From: Notospermus geniculatus
Taxonomy: Eukaryota; Nemertea; Pilidiophora; Heteronemertea; Lineidae
Reading direction: 5' to 3'
Assembly: GCA_002633025.1 (NCBI GenBank)
Contig: NMRB01000148.1
Span: forward strand, 178,678-242,677
DNA length: 64,000 bases
Shown here: positions 47,783 through 59,079 of the stretch, piece after piece
How the letters are laid out: every line of letters begins with the position of its first letter
Numbering within the stretch: position 1 is the stretch's first letter
Translations under genes and position numbers: made by a program
The notes under the pieces: model-generated
The model's input: only the letters and a program-made list of their open reading frames with translations
The model's database searches: none
Told to the model about the DNA's origin: nothing

Positions 47783-48250
47783 CTTTTCCTGGCCAGATTT
47801 ATCGCCCTCTCAAAAAAATTTATCGTCCTCTCAAAAAAAATGTCGGTGCCCATGTTTAGACTCCAGCTATACTTTAGCCTCGGTATTAGCTCATACAGCA
47901 TTCACCCTTTCCTCAATCCCACAGCTAGCTACCTCCCTCTTGCCATAATGGTGCTCTAAGATAGCATGCCAGTGTTTGCTAACTCCTCCAATCTGCGGAT
48001 ACGAGTCATCGGAAAGACATCAAATCACCAATCTCGTTGAACCTGCTTACTCACATTACCTCTGATGTGCACATTAGGCCAAAGATATTAATTCACTGTG
48101 CTAAATTCAAGGTAGATTTTAATGCTTTACTGGTATGAACAGTATTGACGATTGCAATCTTTTAAATATTTTCCCCTGAGAAGCCACAATTTACAAAATA
48201 CGTCCACAACTTTTGTAATAGTGGGTACTACCAAAAATTCATAAGCTCGA

Positions 48251-48407
48251 TTAAGCCTTGTTCACACTGCAGGCGCGGTGCGACGCGGTGCGATTCGCGC
48301 CTGATTGTTTCCACTGACTGTTCACACTTGCGGTGCGGTAAGAAGGCCGAAATCCTTTGTTCAGATCGCGCCGCGTCGCACCGCGCCTGCAGTGTGAACT
48401 AGGCTTT
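48251..48407. mobile_element. Palindromic MITE, AAGCCTTGTTCACACTGCAGG ends
   Basis: GCCTTGTTCACACTGCAGGC then GCGGTGCGACGCGGTGCG; the right arm carries CGCGTCGCACCGCGCCTGC and AGTGTGAACTAGGC. GC-rich arms; 157 bp. Confidence 0.75.
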
Positions 48408-49019
48408 AGCTATGAAATTTTGGGACTACTTTTGAATTTCATATGCATTTTGCATTGTTCGTTCACTCCTTGAAGTCAGAAAAATCTGCACTCAGCACTA
48501 ACAACTGTGTCGATAATATTAAAAGCCATCTGAGCAGTGCGTGGTTTCAATGCTAGTCCTTACGCCGATTTTCGCGTACGTTTACGAATCCCAGGATCTG
48601 ACCGCTTACACCCTCAAAGAAGTCATAGGACTTTAAATTTGCGTCCGTGACTCCTGTACCCAGCCATTGTCTCCAAGACACTGGGAGCGAAGCCCGACAT
48701 CAAAGCAGCCACCGAGACAAGGGCGTAATCATTATCAATATTATAGAAGAGAGCGATCATCGTCGGATGATTTTCATGTAACTGCACCAATTAGGCCAAT
48801 TAGTGAGTCACGTGGTGGCAGAGAGGAGTAATTAAATTTAGAGGTGGAACTGGTTTATTGGCACAGCGTTTGTAAATGTCACTGTAAGGATTACGTGGCC
48901 AGGGTGCCGATGATTGCTAGTCCGATGCTTGAGTACTTGATGTGGCTGATGCTGATATCGAAACGTTTGATAAATTCCAGGTGTTCTTTGCTATGTTTAT
49001 GTTCGTTTCTACCGGACAT

Positions 49020-49172
49020 TAGGGAGGTTTCGAAATCAAACGATAAACGTAAACGTTAACGACAACTTTATTTTTGTACCGAAAATGCAATGCAAAATCT
49101 GATTAATGTGTAGTATGAAAAATAACGTTGTCGTAAAGTTTTGGTTTATCGTTTGATTTCGAAACCTCCCCA
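49020..49172. mobile_element. Palindromic TA-MITE, GGGAGGTTTCGAAATC family, copy 4
   Basis: TA-GGGAGGTTTCGAAATCAAAC ... GTTTGATTTCGAAACCTCCC. The right TA is mutated (CAT). The interior matches the 22689 copy. Confidence 0.8.
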
Positions 49173-49659
49173 TTATTTCTATAAAATCTACAGGAACATC
49201 TTGACAAACTGATGATAAAGGGTTTTGCAAAAAAAATATTAGAATTGCTGAGAAATTCCCAAACTTCAAATGACAGTGACGTAGGGTTACTAGTAATGCC
49301 ATCAAAATAAACTCTTTCCAGCCTTTGGGGGATTTGTCCCACAACTCTGCGGTGGAGAATAAATTAAGGCCGAGAGTGAGCCTCTGGAAAAAATGGAGAG
49401 GCCAGAGTGAAAAATATGCGGACTGATAAAATGTTTCTGTTGTTGATGGTGGTGGAAATCTACCTCTTGGTTCTTGTCATACCGGGTGTTATATCTGCGA
49501 GTGTTTCTGTGGGTGAGTGTGTCCCCCTTATTGTTTGGGAAACACTGGCAGATAGATCGACTTGTTTCTCTCTGCGTGTGTCCCCTAATTGCTAAGTCGC
49601 TGCTTATTCCGTTAATAGGAGGGAAACACTCACATATGGCGAACACTGGCAGATGTAAC

Positions 49660-49725
49660 ACCGGGTATGCAGTTCTTGCAGGATTCGAACCCACCAGCTC
49701 CCGCATATGTGTCCATCATTGAGCG
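49660..49725 (-). pseudogene. B-box-bearing tRNA-like fragment (minus strand)
   Basis: The minus strand reads AGCTGGTGGGTTCGAATCCT, a B-box in a T-arm, but no convincing A-box upstream. Probably a truncated SINE. The neighbouring direct repeat AACACTGGCAGAT (49541 and 49641) belongs to the same repeat block. Confidence 0.4.
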
Positions 49726-50177
49726 TTTTGCGTTTCATAAACAACGAACAAAAATAATTACAATAGAGAATTAATTTTTGTACGCACTTTACAATGATCT
49801 CTGCTCTTGGTAACTGACAGCATTGTGGAACAAGTTATCAGACGAGAGAAATCAATGGTAATCCGGATTGTTTCACACAAAGAAATTATTGAATCCCAGC
49901 GGTAGGTAAAGTGCTTCATAATTCATTCATCAGGCAAACATACTCGACACCTCCGAATGACAATGTGGGGACATTTTCAAACAAAAGTACAGAGCTCTAA
50001 TGCATTGAACTTGTCAATAGACCATATTGTGGTGTCCGATATTTCCACCCTGGCCAGACCGAAAAATGAAATGCAGAGCAGTACATGCTTGCACATTATT
50101 TATGAAAAATTTGTACTGGTACTTTACACATAAAAACAGCCAATGCAATGTGAATCAGGTGCATTCGCTTTTAAAGG

Positions 50178-50677
50178 GCCGAACATGTCGTGCTAACAAA
50201 TTTTGGCAGACGTCGATTAAACAACAAAAATTAATTTGGGTATGCAAACAAGTTGGAAAATTGTTAACAGTGAGTGTCTGCGATTTACTGACGCGAATTT
50301 ATATCCAAACTTTTTAATTAGATCGTGAAAATAAGTTATTATTACGAAGTACCGATTCGGTGCACGTCTACCCTTAAATTTTGGTGATGACTGCTATTTA
50401 GTCACGGTCAGTTGACTTGAATTGTCCTGGCTGGGGCGCGGGACAATAAAAATAATATTTCTGACTCGTGCGGGGTATCCACTCCCCAATGCCATTACCC
50501 GACGCGTGCAGAGCACACGACGTGCATAATACAGCAAATAGCCCCAAACGGTTGGCAATGCTTCTCGCTTATAAAACACATGGAAAAAGTATTTTTGCTT
50601 ATTCCCACGCCCTTTGATTGGGCAATGATTTGATGCGTGTTTAAGGAAGATTTTGTGCATTAATGGATAATGAATCT
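50178..50677. repeat. Sequence repeated across the N gap, left copy
   Basis: The same 0.5 kb follows the gap at 50887-51387, with only two differences noted (a one-base indel and one substitution). Open frames in it are chance. Confidence 0.92.
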
Positions 50678-50886
50678 NNNNNNNNNNNNNNNNNNNNNNN
50701 NNNNNNNNNNNNNNNNNNNNNNNNNNNNNNNNNNNNNNNNNNNNNNNNNNNNNNNNNNNNNNNNNNNNNNNNNNNNNNNNNNNNNNNNNNNNNNNNNNNN
50801 NNNNNNNNNNNNNNNNNNNNNNNNNNNNNNNNNNNNNNNNNNNNNNNNNNNNNNNNNNNNNNNNNNNNNNNNNNNNNNNNNNNNNN
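50678..50886. other. Assembly gap (209 Ns)
   Basis: A run of N. Both flanks are the same sequence, so the gap is probably a failed merge of overlapping contigs rather than missing unique DNA. Confidence 0.95.
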
Positions 50887-51387
50887 GCCGAACATGTCGT
50901 GCTAACAAATTTTGGCAGACGTCGATTAAACAACAAAAATTAATTTGGGTATGCAAACAAGTTGGAAAATTGTTAACAGTGAGTGTCTGCGATTTACTGA
51001 CGCGAATTTATATCCAAACTTTTTAATTAGATCGTGAAAATAAGTTATTATTACGAAGATACCGATTCGGTGCACGTCTACCCTTAAATTTTGGTGATGA
51101 CTGCTATTTAGTCACGGTCAGTTGACTTGAATTGTCCTGGCTGGGGCGCGGGACAATAAAAATAATATTTCTGACTCGTGCGGGGTATCCCCTCCCCAAT
51201 GCCATTACCCGACGCGTGCAGAGCACACGACGTGCATAATACAGCAAATAGCCCCAAACGGTTGGCAATGCTTCTCGCTTATAAAACACATGGAAAAAGT
51301 ATTTTTGCTTATTCCCACGCCCTTTGATTGGGCAATGATTTGATGCGTGTTTAAGGAAGATTTTGTGCATTAATGGATAATGAATCT
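50887..51387. repeat. Sequence repeated across the N gap, right copy
   Basis: Starts GCCGAACATGTCG, matching 50178 onward, and after 51387 continues into unique sequence that leads to the 51703-51650 exon. Confidence 0.92.
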
Positions 51388-51649
51388 GTAGTAAACTCTG
51401 AGGGACTCGGATGTAGTACCGATTGCACGGAGAGTGTAACTGTCTACAGATTAAAGAACTTACTTGTAGTAAATTCCGATAAAATGTCATTGCGTGATTA
51501 GGCCTTGATAACCAAAGAAGCAAATGGCATTTCCTAAGTACACAACGCAGCAAACAGCTAATAAAGTTACCAATCTATGAAAATTACACTAAAGAAGAAA
51601 ATAGATTTCAATCAATAAATTTACAATAGAAGAAAGCAAATTACTTTAC

Positions 51650-51703
51650 CTTGTCCCTGTGGGCTAGTCTGTGGTGTCCAGGCCGTTTTACCATAAGTAG
51701 GAT
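51650..51703 (-). CDS. erg: Linker exon (54 nt, phase 1-1)
   Basis: Fifty-four nucleotides after a strong acceptor (tgttcttttttcag), with donor gtaaag. It completes an Asp codon and encodes PTYGKTAWTPQTSPQGQ, with a final G that forms a Gly codon with the next exon. The DPTYGKTAW string recalls the DPSYDSVRRGAWG / RRSAWTGH region of vertebrate FLI1 and ERG, which lies between the PNT and ETS domains. Like the 34566-34492 exon it is symmetric (phase 1-1) and could be a cassette exon. It lies about 0.25 kb beyond the end of the duplicated sequence that follows the N gap, so assembly errors nearby do not interrupt it. Confidence 0.85.
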
Positions 51704-53780
51704 CTGAAAAAAGAACACCGTTCACATTACAAACCTGAACACCTTGAAAGCGATGTAACTATAGTTGTTGAAATACATTCTATAGTTTTCACAAGATCTA
51801 ACTTTTTCGCTGATTACAAAATGACACTGTTGAGTTTTTTTTTTCACGTTGAAAATTTTTTATATTTTGGTACTGCACTTCCCCTGGCAATATTTGAATA
51901 CAGAAAATGACATATTATTTAAACGTAAGTTACTTCGTTTCCTTTTAATAAATGTTACTCTTTCAATTTCTGCAGCCATATAACATTTCACCTTGGAGAC
52001 TTAACTGCAATCTGTATTAAAATGAACGGTTACATGCCTAAGACCACCACCAAAACAAAAAATACATTTTTGATTTCTTGTAAGTGCGGTCACCAGACAC
52101 GTCAGTCACAAACTAATTTCATCACTTTTTGGTCACTAAGTTTCCAGAACTGGGGAAGGTGTGTATTCACGAAGTAAATGTTGAGTCTAACGTACATTTC
52201 ACTATAGCAGTTTTAACCAGTAAAGGTCAACGGTCTATAAAGTCATTACCTTTTGACAACCCGATCATCTAAAGCCGCAGTGTATTGAAATAGTTCGTGT
52301 AACGGTGAAGTTCATTGAGATTAATGTGTAAACCAAATACACAGTACGTCCCCTTCCCAACTCATGATTAATGGCCCTCTAATTAAGCTGACATTAATGA
52401 AACAAGTGACAACACTGGTTAAACAGTGAATTAAGTTGTTTGAAATTTTTCAATATGGTTCAGAGACAGTTTGAAGGGTTTGAGCCATATGGTGACAAGC
52501 TAAAATCTCGGATGGAGACGAACAGCTCGAATGGATGATATCAAGATTGACGTGTAGGCGTCGTGTTTTTCATTTCGATAAAACGTTTTTCCACAAAGCA
52601 TGTGAAATATCATGACCGGTGATCTTGATGAACTTCAAAGGAAACACAAAATTACCGTCCCGTATTGATTATCAGCTAGATATTATAAAGTTTTATCTTT
52701 TGAACGCTTGAAACAGCCATTGGAGTGGCATCACAAACGTCACATAGAGAATATTTCGGTCAGTTTGTTCTTCAGTGTTGGCTGTTACAGAATTTTTAGA
52801 GTGTGCATTCACTGTTCCCTTCTACGAAGAGAAGAAGTCAGGGAACGAGAGAACATCGTCAGCTGATAGCCTGACTTCTGATTGTAATACCGTCAACAGA
52901 TTTAGGTCCTAACATTTAATATCAAATTATGGGCATTGGAAACAGAACTAGAGTGAGAGTGACTTAGCTTGGGTCATCTTCAAGAATGTCCCTTGCTATT
53001 TCATTTGGAGGTAAATGTCTGGTAAAGAGACCTCTGCACGCTGAATCAATGGTACCAATAGTTTAGAAAGTGAACTGATAATGCCACATTGTACAGTCAT
53101 GTATATGCCTAGTTTCAAAACAGATTCATGGTCAGAACTCAATCAACTGAATGACTGTCCTTCGTCAGCAATGTCAAAAATTGATAAACTCGCTTATGAA
53201 TATTTGGTGATATCACCTGATGGTAACTCTTGACATGAACGAAAAAATTATGTTGGTGGAGTAATATTAGGCCCTAATTTGTATGCATTTCACTTTCAAG
53301 ATGTACTAGACCAAGGAACACATGATATGAATATGTTAGGTACCTATTCCGGGCCATCATATGTTTCTGGCCAATGGAAAATAAAAACCGGACTTGGTAA
53401 TGGTTCAAATAAATCTATTGTGTGTCACCTCCAAAAATGCTGAGCTGTCATTTTTTGGTCGCATCATTAAAATTTCCTCCCATATCAGTGAGAGTGTCGT
53501 CATCAGTTAATGCTATACAGGAGGAATATATTTCCTTTCAAAGTGTCAGGAAAATAGTCACTGGGTTGACATTTTTGACAAATTATGTTACTTGTCGACA
53601 TTTTTTCAACGTACCATTAGATTCCCATATTGCTAACCCAATATCTGTAACAGGTTTGATTTTAGTTGAATACCAGAGTATAGCAACTTATTAGAAAACA
53701 TCTTAAAAACGGCATCTTTGATAAGAATTTCAAGTGTTAATGTAAAATGAAAAAGAAATTAAGAGGAAAAAGGCACCCAC
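51704..53780. other. Intron between the first two visible exons
   Basis: 2.1 kb, AT-rich, with no repeat family member recognised and no extra exon seen. Confidence 0.6.
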
Positions 53781-53880
53781 CTGTAAACATCATACTTGGT
53801 ATACCACTAAAGGTGCAGGCCCTGTAGTAGTCCTGTTGTTTTATGCTTTGCATAATTGTCCAATCCTGCTTACGCCTTTC
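53781..53880 (-). CDS. erg: Probable upstream linker exon; start uncertain
   Basis: The donor is clear (gtgggt after base 53781). The frame ends FSGIPSMMFT and then a G that completes the Asp codon of the next exon. The favoured acceptor follows a pyrimidine-rich stretch ending gttcacag, giving a 100-nt exon in phase 0 that encodes ERRKQDWTIMQ, SIKQQDYYRA and CTFSGIPSMMFT. Later AG acceptors in the same frame (after aagcag or caacag) would give shorter versions. The region corresponds to the variable stretch between the PNT domain and the DPxY motif. I do not recognise the first half from vertebrate proteins, so the 5' border should be treated as a proposal. Unlike the next two exons it is asymmetric (0 to 1), so skipping it would break the frame. 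Confidence 0.62.
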
Positions 53881-55190
53881 CTGTGAACAATCTAGAAACG
53901 GGAAATCTATCTCGGATCTTGTTATTTGTAATGCCGAGTTCCGAATTGCAGGATGTTGATGTTGGCGAGTTCCTTCCAGTGTTCCTTCCAGTTCTCACAC
54001 GGTTCAGGATATACTGTACCTTCCTCCACTTTGGATTATATTTATACCAAATTTAGCTGTCACCATTGAGATGAATCAACAGCCAATCAGAAGCGCGCTC
54101 TGTTTCTATCGCCCTGCGATTGGCCGACACGTGCTATTGTTCGGCTATAACCGCTGTCAGCTAGAAATTAACCAAGTTAGGAGCACGTGTTCTTTGTTTA
54201 CATCAGGACAGTCGACCTGCGCTCGCGCTGGGGTCACTGGCAGTTTAGTCTTATCGGCAGATAAGCCACTTTAGCAATAAGTGACAATATTGTTGCAATT
54301 GAAATGAAAATGATGCGACGAATCCGAGCGTGTGAAAACGGGGCTACAGCTAATTTCGCGGGAGTATTGGACGAGGGTGTGGACTTGCTGATGGTGACTT
54401 GGCTACGATCTATATAACGATTACATTTGACTCTTAGCAATAGACACTGAAGTAACCCCTGTGCATTTCAATAAGTGGGTGATATTGAGAACATTATCTC
54501 AGACAAGATGACACTCGCTTAGATAAAAGTAGGCTGACTTATTTGCTGAATTATTAAGAAAATGAGAAAAAGTTGAATTCATTCCCATAGTTTTAATGGT
54601 TTGTAACTTTGACGATGTAAAGTGTATATAATCTTAGACGCTGTTTCTGCAAAGAAGGGGAAGAATTTAAATACGATTTGATATTTTCATTGATCATACG
54701 CCAATAATTACTATCTTTGTAACTTCAATAGGAATGCGATATTCATTTTAAAACGGCAGTTACATGTTGTTTTCTGTGTACTGATACCCAAAATATGATC
54801 TTGATGCAAAAGAGTGCAGCCACCGCTAGTAAACCAACTTTGCTTCGAATGCGAAAGTGATACATATTTAAGTGGCATCTTCGGTGTACAGATTCCCAAA
54901 AATATATGATTTTGATGCAGAAAAGTGCACCGCCAGTAAACCAAACATGTATGCGAGCAAAACCGAGGTATAAGGCACAGTTATTTTATTGTTGAAGTGA
55001 CGTGATCACATCAGTCGAGGTTGAGATGTCAGAAGTCAAATTCAGATATAATAATTTCAAAAGTCTAATTCAGGCATGTCAGGGATATCAAAACTCAAAT
55101 TCAAAGGTATTAAAAGTCAAATTCAGAGATACCAGAAATCAAATTCAGATTTTGGCAACTTTTTATACAGACTGGTTAGAGAAGAAAATG

Positions 55191-55260
55191 GCATCCTGAC
55201 ATGGAATCGAACCCTTGGTCTATCGTTTACGATACTCTTGCCACTGGACCACCGCGCTCT
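55191..55260 (-). pseudogene. tRNA-like sequence (minus strand)
   Basis: On the minus strand: TGGTCCAGTGGCAAGAG (A-box region), then AAGGGTTCGATTCC (B-box) at near-normal spacing. The anticodon stem is palindromic (TATCGTAAACGATA) and leaves no normal 7-base loop; the acceptor does not pair. A tRNA-derived relic. Confidence 0.5.
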
Positions 55261-57117
55261 CTTATGACATGTATGAGTGATGACAATTTTTTAGGTATTT
55301 CGTACGCCTTCATTGAAATCCAAAGTTTACCAATTTTTACTTACAGTAACCAGAAATTATTTCAATTTGTAAACTTTTCTTTGTGATTCACAGCTGCTGC
55401 ACATTGGACACCATTGATTTTTTCCGAATCAATTCAGGACCGCAACTGGTTATTAAAATATCTCATTCGATTGTTTATTAACCGCCAATTGTCATGTACT
55501 ATACTCATCGGTTTACAATCCTATTCATCATTTTTTACTTGTTCAAACGCCCGTAAAAAAATACGAGGAGTCAGGTACTGTGTGCGTCCTCTCCACTATT
55601 GTTGAACCGACAATGGCAAATACACCCCTGTATTTACGAACTGAATTTTAAATGTTTTCTCACAAAATGATCCCAGTCGTGCTATGGGAAAATCTGATGT
55701 TTAAATTATCGCAATGCGGTTCTCCCGATTTGATAATAGTTACAGGCGGGCGCGCAGTTGCAATATGTGAAGTGTCGTTATTGTCCTAATACCGAAGTAG
55801 ACAACCATGAAAATCGGGCTTCTCATCTTTAAATTCAATTGTATTCAAAACAATCTGGCATGTTTAAATATGTATAAAATAGCTGCTTGAACTGGAGGCA
55901 GGGGCTCTCGGGGGTTGCGGGAAATGTTCACCGATTGACTGACTCCGGCGCGCGACGCTGTGAGCCGCGAGCCCGTTAGGAGTACCCAAAAGTCATTTTC
56001 AGGGACTTCACGAACCACTTCTGATGAGTACGAAATCACTTTCAAACATTTTCCCATAAGAACGCCGCCGCAGATAGGAATACATGTTCACAGAACACTG
56101 AACGGTCACAAAACCATTAGCGAAAACAATCAAAGGGATGAATTATTAATTGAGCATGCGCACTTGTGAAGTGATGTCTCCAACTCGAGCACAGAGAACG
56201 AACTAACCTCACAAAACCGTTGTAAACCTCCACACAGTGATTTTTTCCGGGCATTATTTACAAAATAAAATCCCACGGGTAGGATAATGTCGCATAATGA
56301 CGCATATATAAATGTTAAAAATTATGTAATGATTGCATAGGGTCAGTTTTGCTTCGACTCGCGCGGCCCGGTGAGTGGGGAGCGCGAGGTTGGCGCGTGC
56401 CGCACGCGTACACAATGCGGGATCGCACTGCAGACGGGGAGAGCAGATATCGCCATGGGAAAATACTGAAATTAGTATGAGGGCGGCGGGCGCAAATATA
56501 TGACTTTTCACGGCGCTTTCCGAACTGATGTTGACGCTATCCGAGATCAATCGTTCGGCATGTCGTCTCGACTCTTCCATTGTCCTGGCGTTATTTCACT
56601 TCCACTGGTAATCAAACCGAGTCTTGGGAGACCGCCGTCAGGACACTGTGGGAAAGAGGCCATTTCACTTTCACTTGAGGAAATTGTTACCGGAGTCGTG
56701 CGATGTCATTTGGTCCTGTCAGGTGCAAGCGGCCGTCTTATTCCATCAAATAATGATTATATGATGTTCATGCTGTTCTTCGATGTGGTGGTACCTTTTC
56801 TAAATCGGCTGGAACAAATGAGTAAAAAAGCCGAATTATCCAGCCAGTTCCAATATTATACATTTTGGCCTAGGGCAGAATCTCGCAGAGATCCGCGCCT
56901 GCCAATGAGGTGACAGATTCGATGCCCGGTATTACATTTTGTATTACTTTTTTCCGTCAGGGCCGAAGCCATAGCATTATTGGCCCTGGTGAGTACGGAA
57001 GAGGCCATCTCAAGCTACTCATTGTTCCTCACTTAGGGGACTATTTTACTTGCCCTTGCAAAGAAACAAGGTACAAAGCACCACGGCTTACTGTCCCATG
57101 TGACGGACGTGAAGAGC

Positions 57118-57217
57118 CGGGGATGAAATTCCATATAGCTCGGACTGGATTCGAACCCGGGACCTGCCGCTTGCTTAGCGGACGTGATGACCTCTCGGCT
57201 ATCAGGGCGATCCCCGG
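57118..57217 (-). pseudogene. tRNA-like SINE head (minus strand)
   Basis: Minus strand: AGCCGAGAGGTCATCACG (A-box), CCGC-TAAGCAA-GCGG anticodon stem-loop, then CCCGGGTTCGAATCC (B-box). Position 33 is A, not the invariant T. The whole is enclosed by CCGGGGAT/ATCCCCGG at 57118 and 57217. Best read as a tRNA-derived element. Confidence 0.55.
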
Positions 57218-58175
57218 TCGTTCTAGCAACTGTATTTTGTAGAGAAGGCAATCTCTCCTCGACATCGTAGTCTTTCTCCGGGGGCTCCGGTTTCCTCCTA
57301 CATATCGTTAATATCGCCCAATATTGTTTGATGAGTAGCTATGATGCCCCGAGTTGGCACGCTTACACTTCTGAAGTTGGTTTTTTTATTTCATTTTAAG
57401 CGGGACAAATCACAACACCATCTTACTGAGCAAATGAATCAAAATGAAATTAAAATATTAAAAGAACGTTGAACTCAACGTGAAATCTTATTAGAAATTA
57501 CACTCCATTGATGGCATGTCGATCCGTCGTTATCATCTCCCGCCAATGTTTACCAGTTTCCTTCAGATCACATGATTTCCCGCCAAAATATCCGAGTGCC
57601 GTTTCCACGGAGGATGTTCCTACCTCCGGTGATGATGTTTGATTTCCGGTTCCAAGATGCGCAGTTGCCTAGTGCGCAGTCGACATTAGGCGGACGACGC
57701 TATGGCGGATTAAGCTGATGATCATTGTTTCAAAATTATCTTTTTCCCATAACCACCCTTGAAAGTATTCTTACCGGTAGGTTTTTAATGAAGCAGCGAG
57801 ATTGGTGCCGTCAGTTCACGTGATTTGCAAAATTTCTGTCATTAGACTATCGAAATTACTTGGCGGGCCGTGGTGTGCTTTTCAAACATGGAACTCTGGA
57901 TTTCGATATCTTTGCTGGAATTATCTATTGTGATTGTTGAGATAACGCTAGGAATTGCTAGTTATTAAGGAATGTTATTATTAACAGTTTTTGGCAATTG
58001 GGTCGTCGTTGCCCTACTGTTTTTAGCTTTTCAACATTTCACTGACTGTCAGTCATTTCACTGCTTTGGGTACGTTCATTTTTCGTTCTTACCTGCCAGG
58101 GGCTCGGCTCGCCATTTTTGCTCCTTGGCCAATGCCATTATTGGGAGCAGCCAAAAGCTGGGGTTCCGCCACACT

Positions 58176-58235
58176 CTTTCACCCTGACTTTCCTTTTTGG
58201 AAGGAAAAAGCAAAAAAGGAAAGTCAGGGTGAAAC
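58176..58235. repeat. Perfect hairpin abutting a MITE
   Basis: TTTCACCCTGACTTTCCTTT ... AAAGGAAAGTCAGGGTGAAA, ending three bases before the TA of the MITE at 58238. Confidence 0.7.
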
Positions 58236-58237
58236 AT

Positions 58238-58369
58238 TAGGGAGTTTTCGCAAAGCCCCCGAAACGCCAACGCGAACGTCTTTCCTTTTGTTCGGTGTTC
58301 TCTTCGTGGCATCGAACAATGGGTTTGGCGTTCGCGTTGGCGTTTCGGGGGCTTTGCGAAAACTCCCTA
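58238..58369. mobile_element. Palindromic MITE, TAGGGAGTTTTCGC family, copy 2
   Basis: TA-GGGAGTTTTCGCAAAGCCCC ... GGGGCTTTGCGAAAACTCCC-TA; 132 bp. Intact TA borders on both sides. Confidence 0.88.
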
Positions 58370-59079
58370 GTGTGAAAAACCAACCCGAACAAACGCTTGA
58401 AATTCAAAGGGCCTCTTTTTGTTGGGAAGCGGTCAACAAGTGCAAGTGTCAAAGAGGCCTCGAGATTCACTAATCCCATCTCTCACGCGCCCAAAACACA
58501 ACGTCATCATTTTTGATAATCAGCAATATTCACACGAAACAATGTAACAAAGAGTTTCTCAAAAATTGACTTTCCTACGGTAATTAAAACAACACTACAA
58601 CCTGGGGATACCTTTACCGGTAAAAGCTCTTTTTTACAATATTACGCCTATTCGTTTATCATAACAAAATATGCCCGCTTTCGTACTCGAGCTCAATTTG
58701 GATGATGTTTGTCGTGTTTGTGTTGTGGTGATTTCGACGCTACACCTGTCGGGTCGCCATTTTCAAGTGGTTTAGAAGCACGGGTCAAAATGGCCTGCGG
58801 GCAGGAAAGTGGTGCGAGCTTTTGTGCGGCAGGTGAGCTGAGGTGAGAGTTATAATCCTTCACTATGAGATGATTTTAAATGGGGACAAATGTTTGACAG
58901 ACGAAAAAAGGCATTGTGGATGGTCCTTCACTGAACGTAGTTTTCGACCGAATGGTGTCAAAATGCAGTAGCATTGATGCCACAAGATACAGTATTTCTC
59001 GAATGCATTTTCGCAGTCAGGCCATGTCTCTTTTTAAATATATCGTTCAACATTATCAACCGTCAGAGTTCCGTGACAA

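Larger units (their letters stand above)
34567..51649. other. Large intron of the ETS gene
   Basis: About 17.1 kb as assembled. The true length is probably shorter because it contains the 40847-45091 tandem pair and the repeated flanks of the N gap, both at assembly joins. No extra exon was recognised. Nothing nameable was seen at 34910-36420, 36720-38730, 39900-40840, 45100-46590, 46840-47640 or 48410-49010. Confidence 0.6.
21748..53880 (-). other. erg: ERG/FLI1-type ETS gene, 3' part (gene span)
   Basis: Span of the four exons read on the minus strand: 53880-53781, 51703-51650, 34566-34492 and 22277-21748. Each junction has AG before the exon and GT after it. The three introns all interrupt a codon after its first base (phase 1), so the reading frame runs through: ...MMFT-D-PTYG..., ...GQ-G-YGPN..., ...[16 protein letters not shown]1 proteins are nuclear sequence-specific DNA-binding regulators with an N-terminal PNT domain, a variable linker and a C-terminal ETS domain. 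Only the linker and ETS end are in the window. The PNT exons were not found in 53881-64000 and are expected upstream, beyond 64000. The gene is probably a single invertebrate ERG/FLI1 orthologue; I cannot decide between the two vertebrate names from sequence alone. Confidence 0.88.
53881..59079. other. Upstream intron or 5' sequence, no exon recognised
   Basis: No PNT-domain coding sequence was found on the minus strand. Features seen: two CACGTG boxes and CCAAT-type boxes at 54070-54200, tRNA-like sequences at 55191 and 57118, a CpG-rich patch at 56355-56460 and a MITE at 58238. The 137-codon open frame at 56500-56913 (plus) has no family motif and overlaps the CpG-rich edge. Confidence 0.5.

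Noticed and set aside
50394-51026. Several open frames that run through the N gap
   Set aside because: They exist only because unknown bases are read as non-stop; they are not evidence of coding.
51104-51553. 149-codon open frame on the minus strand, partly repeated at 50394-50936
   Set aside because: No conserved motif, lies in an intron on the same strand as the ETS gene, and most of it is the sequence duplicated around the N gap.
56500-56913. 137-codon open frame on the plus strand beside a CpG-rich patch
   Set aside because: No recognisable domain and no splice-compatible neighbour; kept only as part of an unexplained region.
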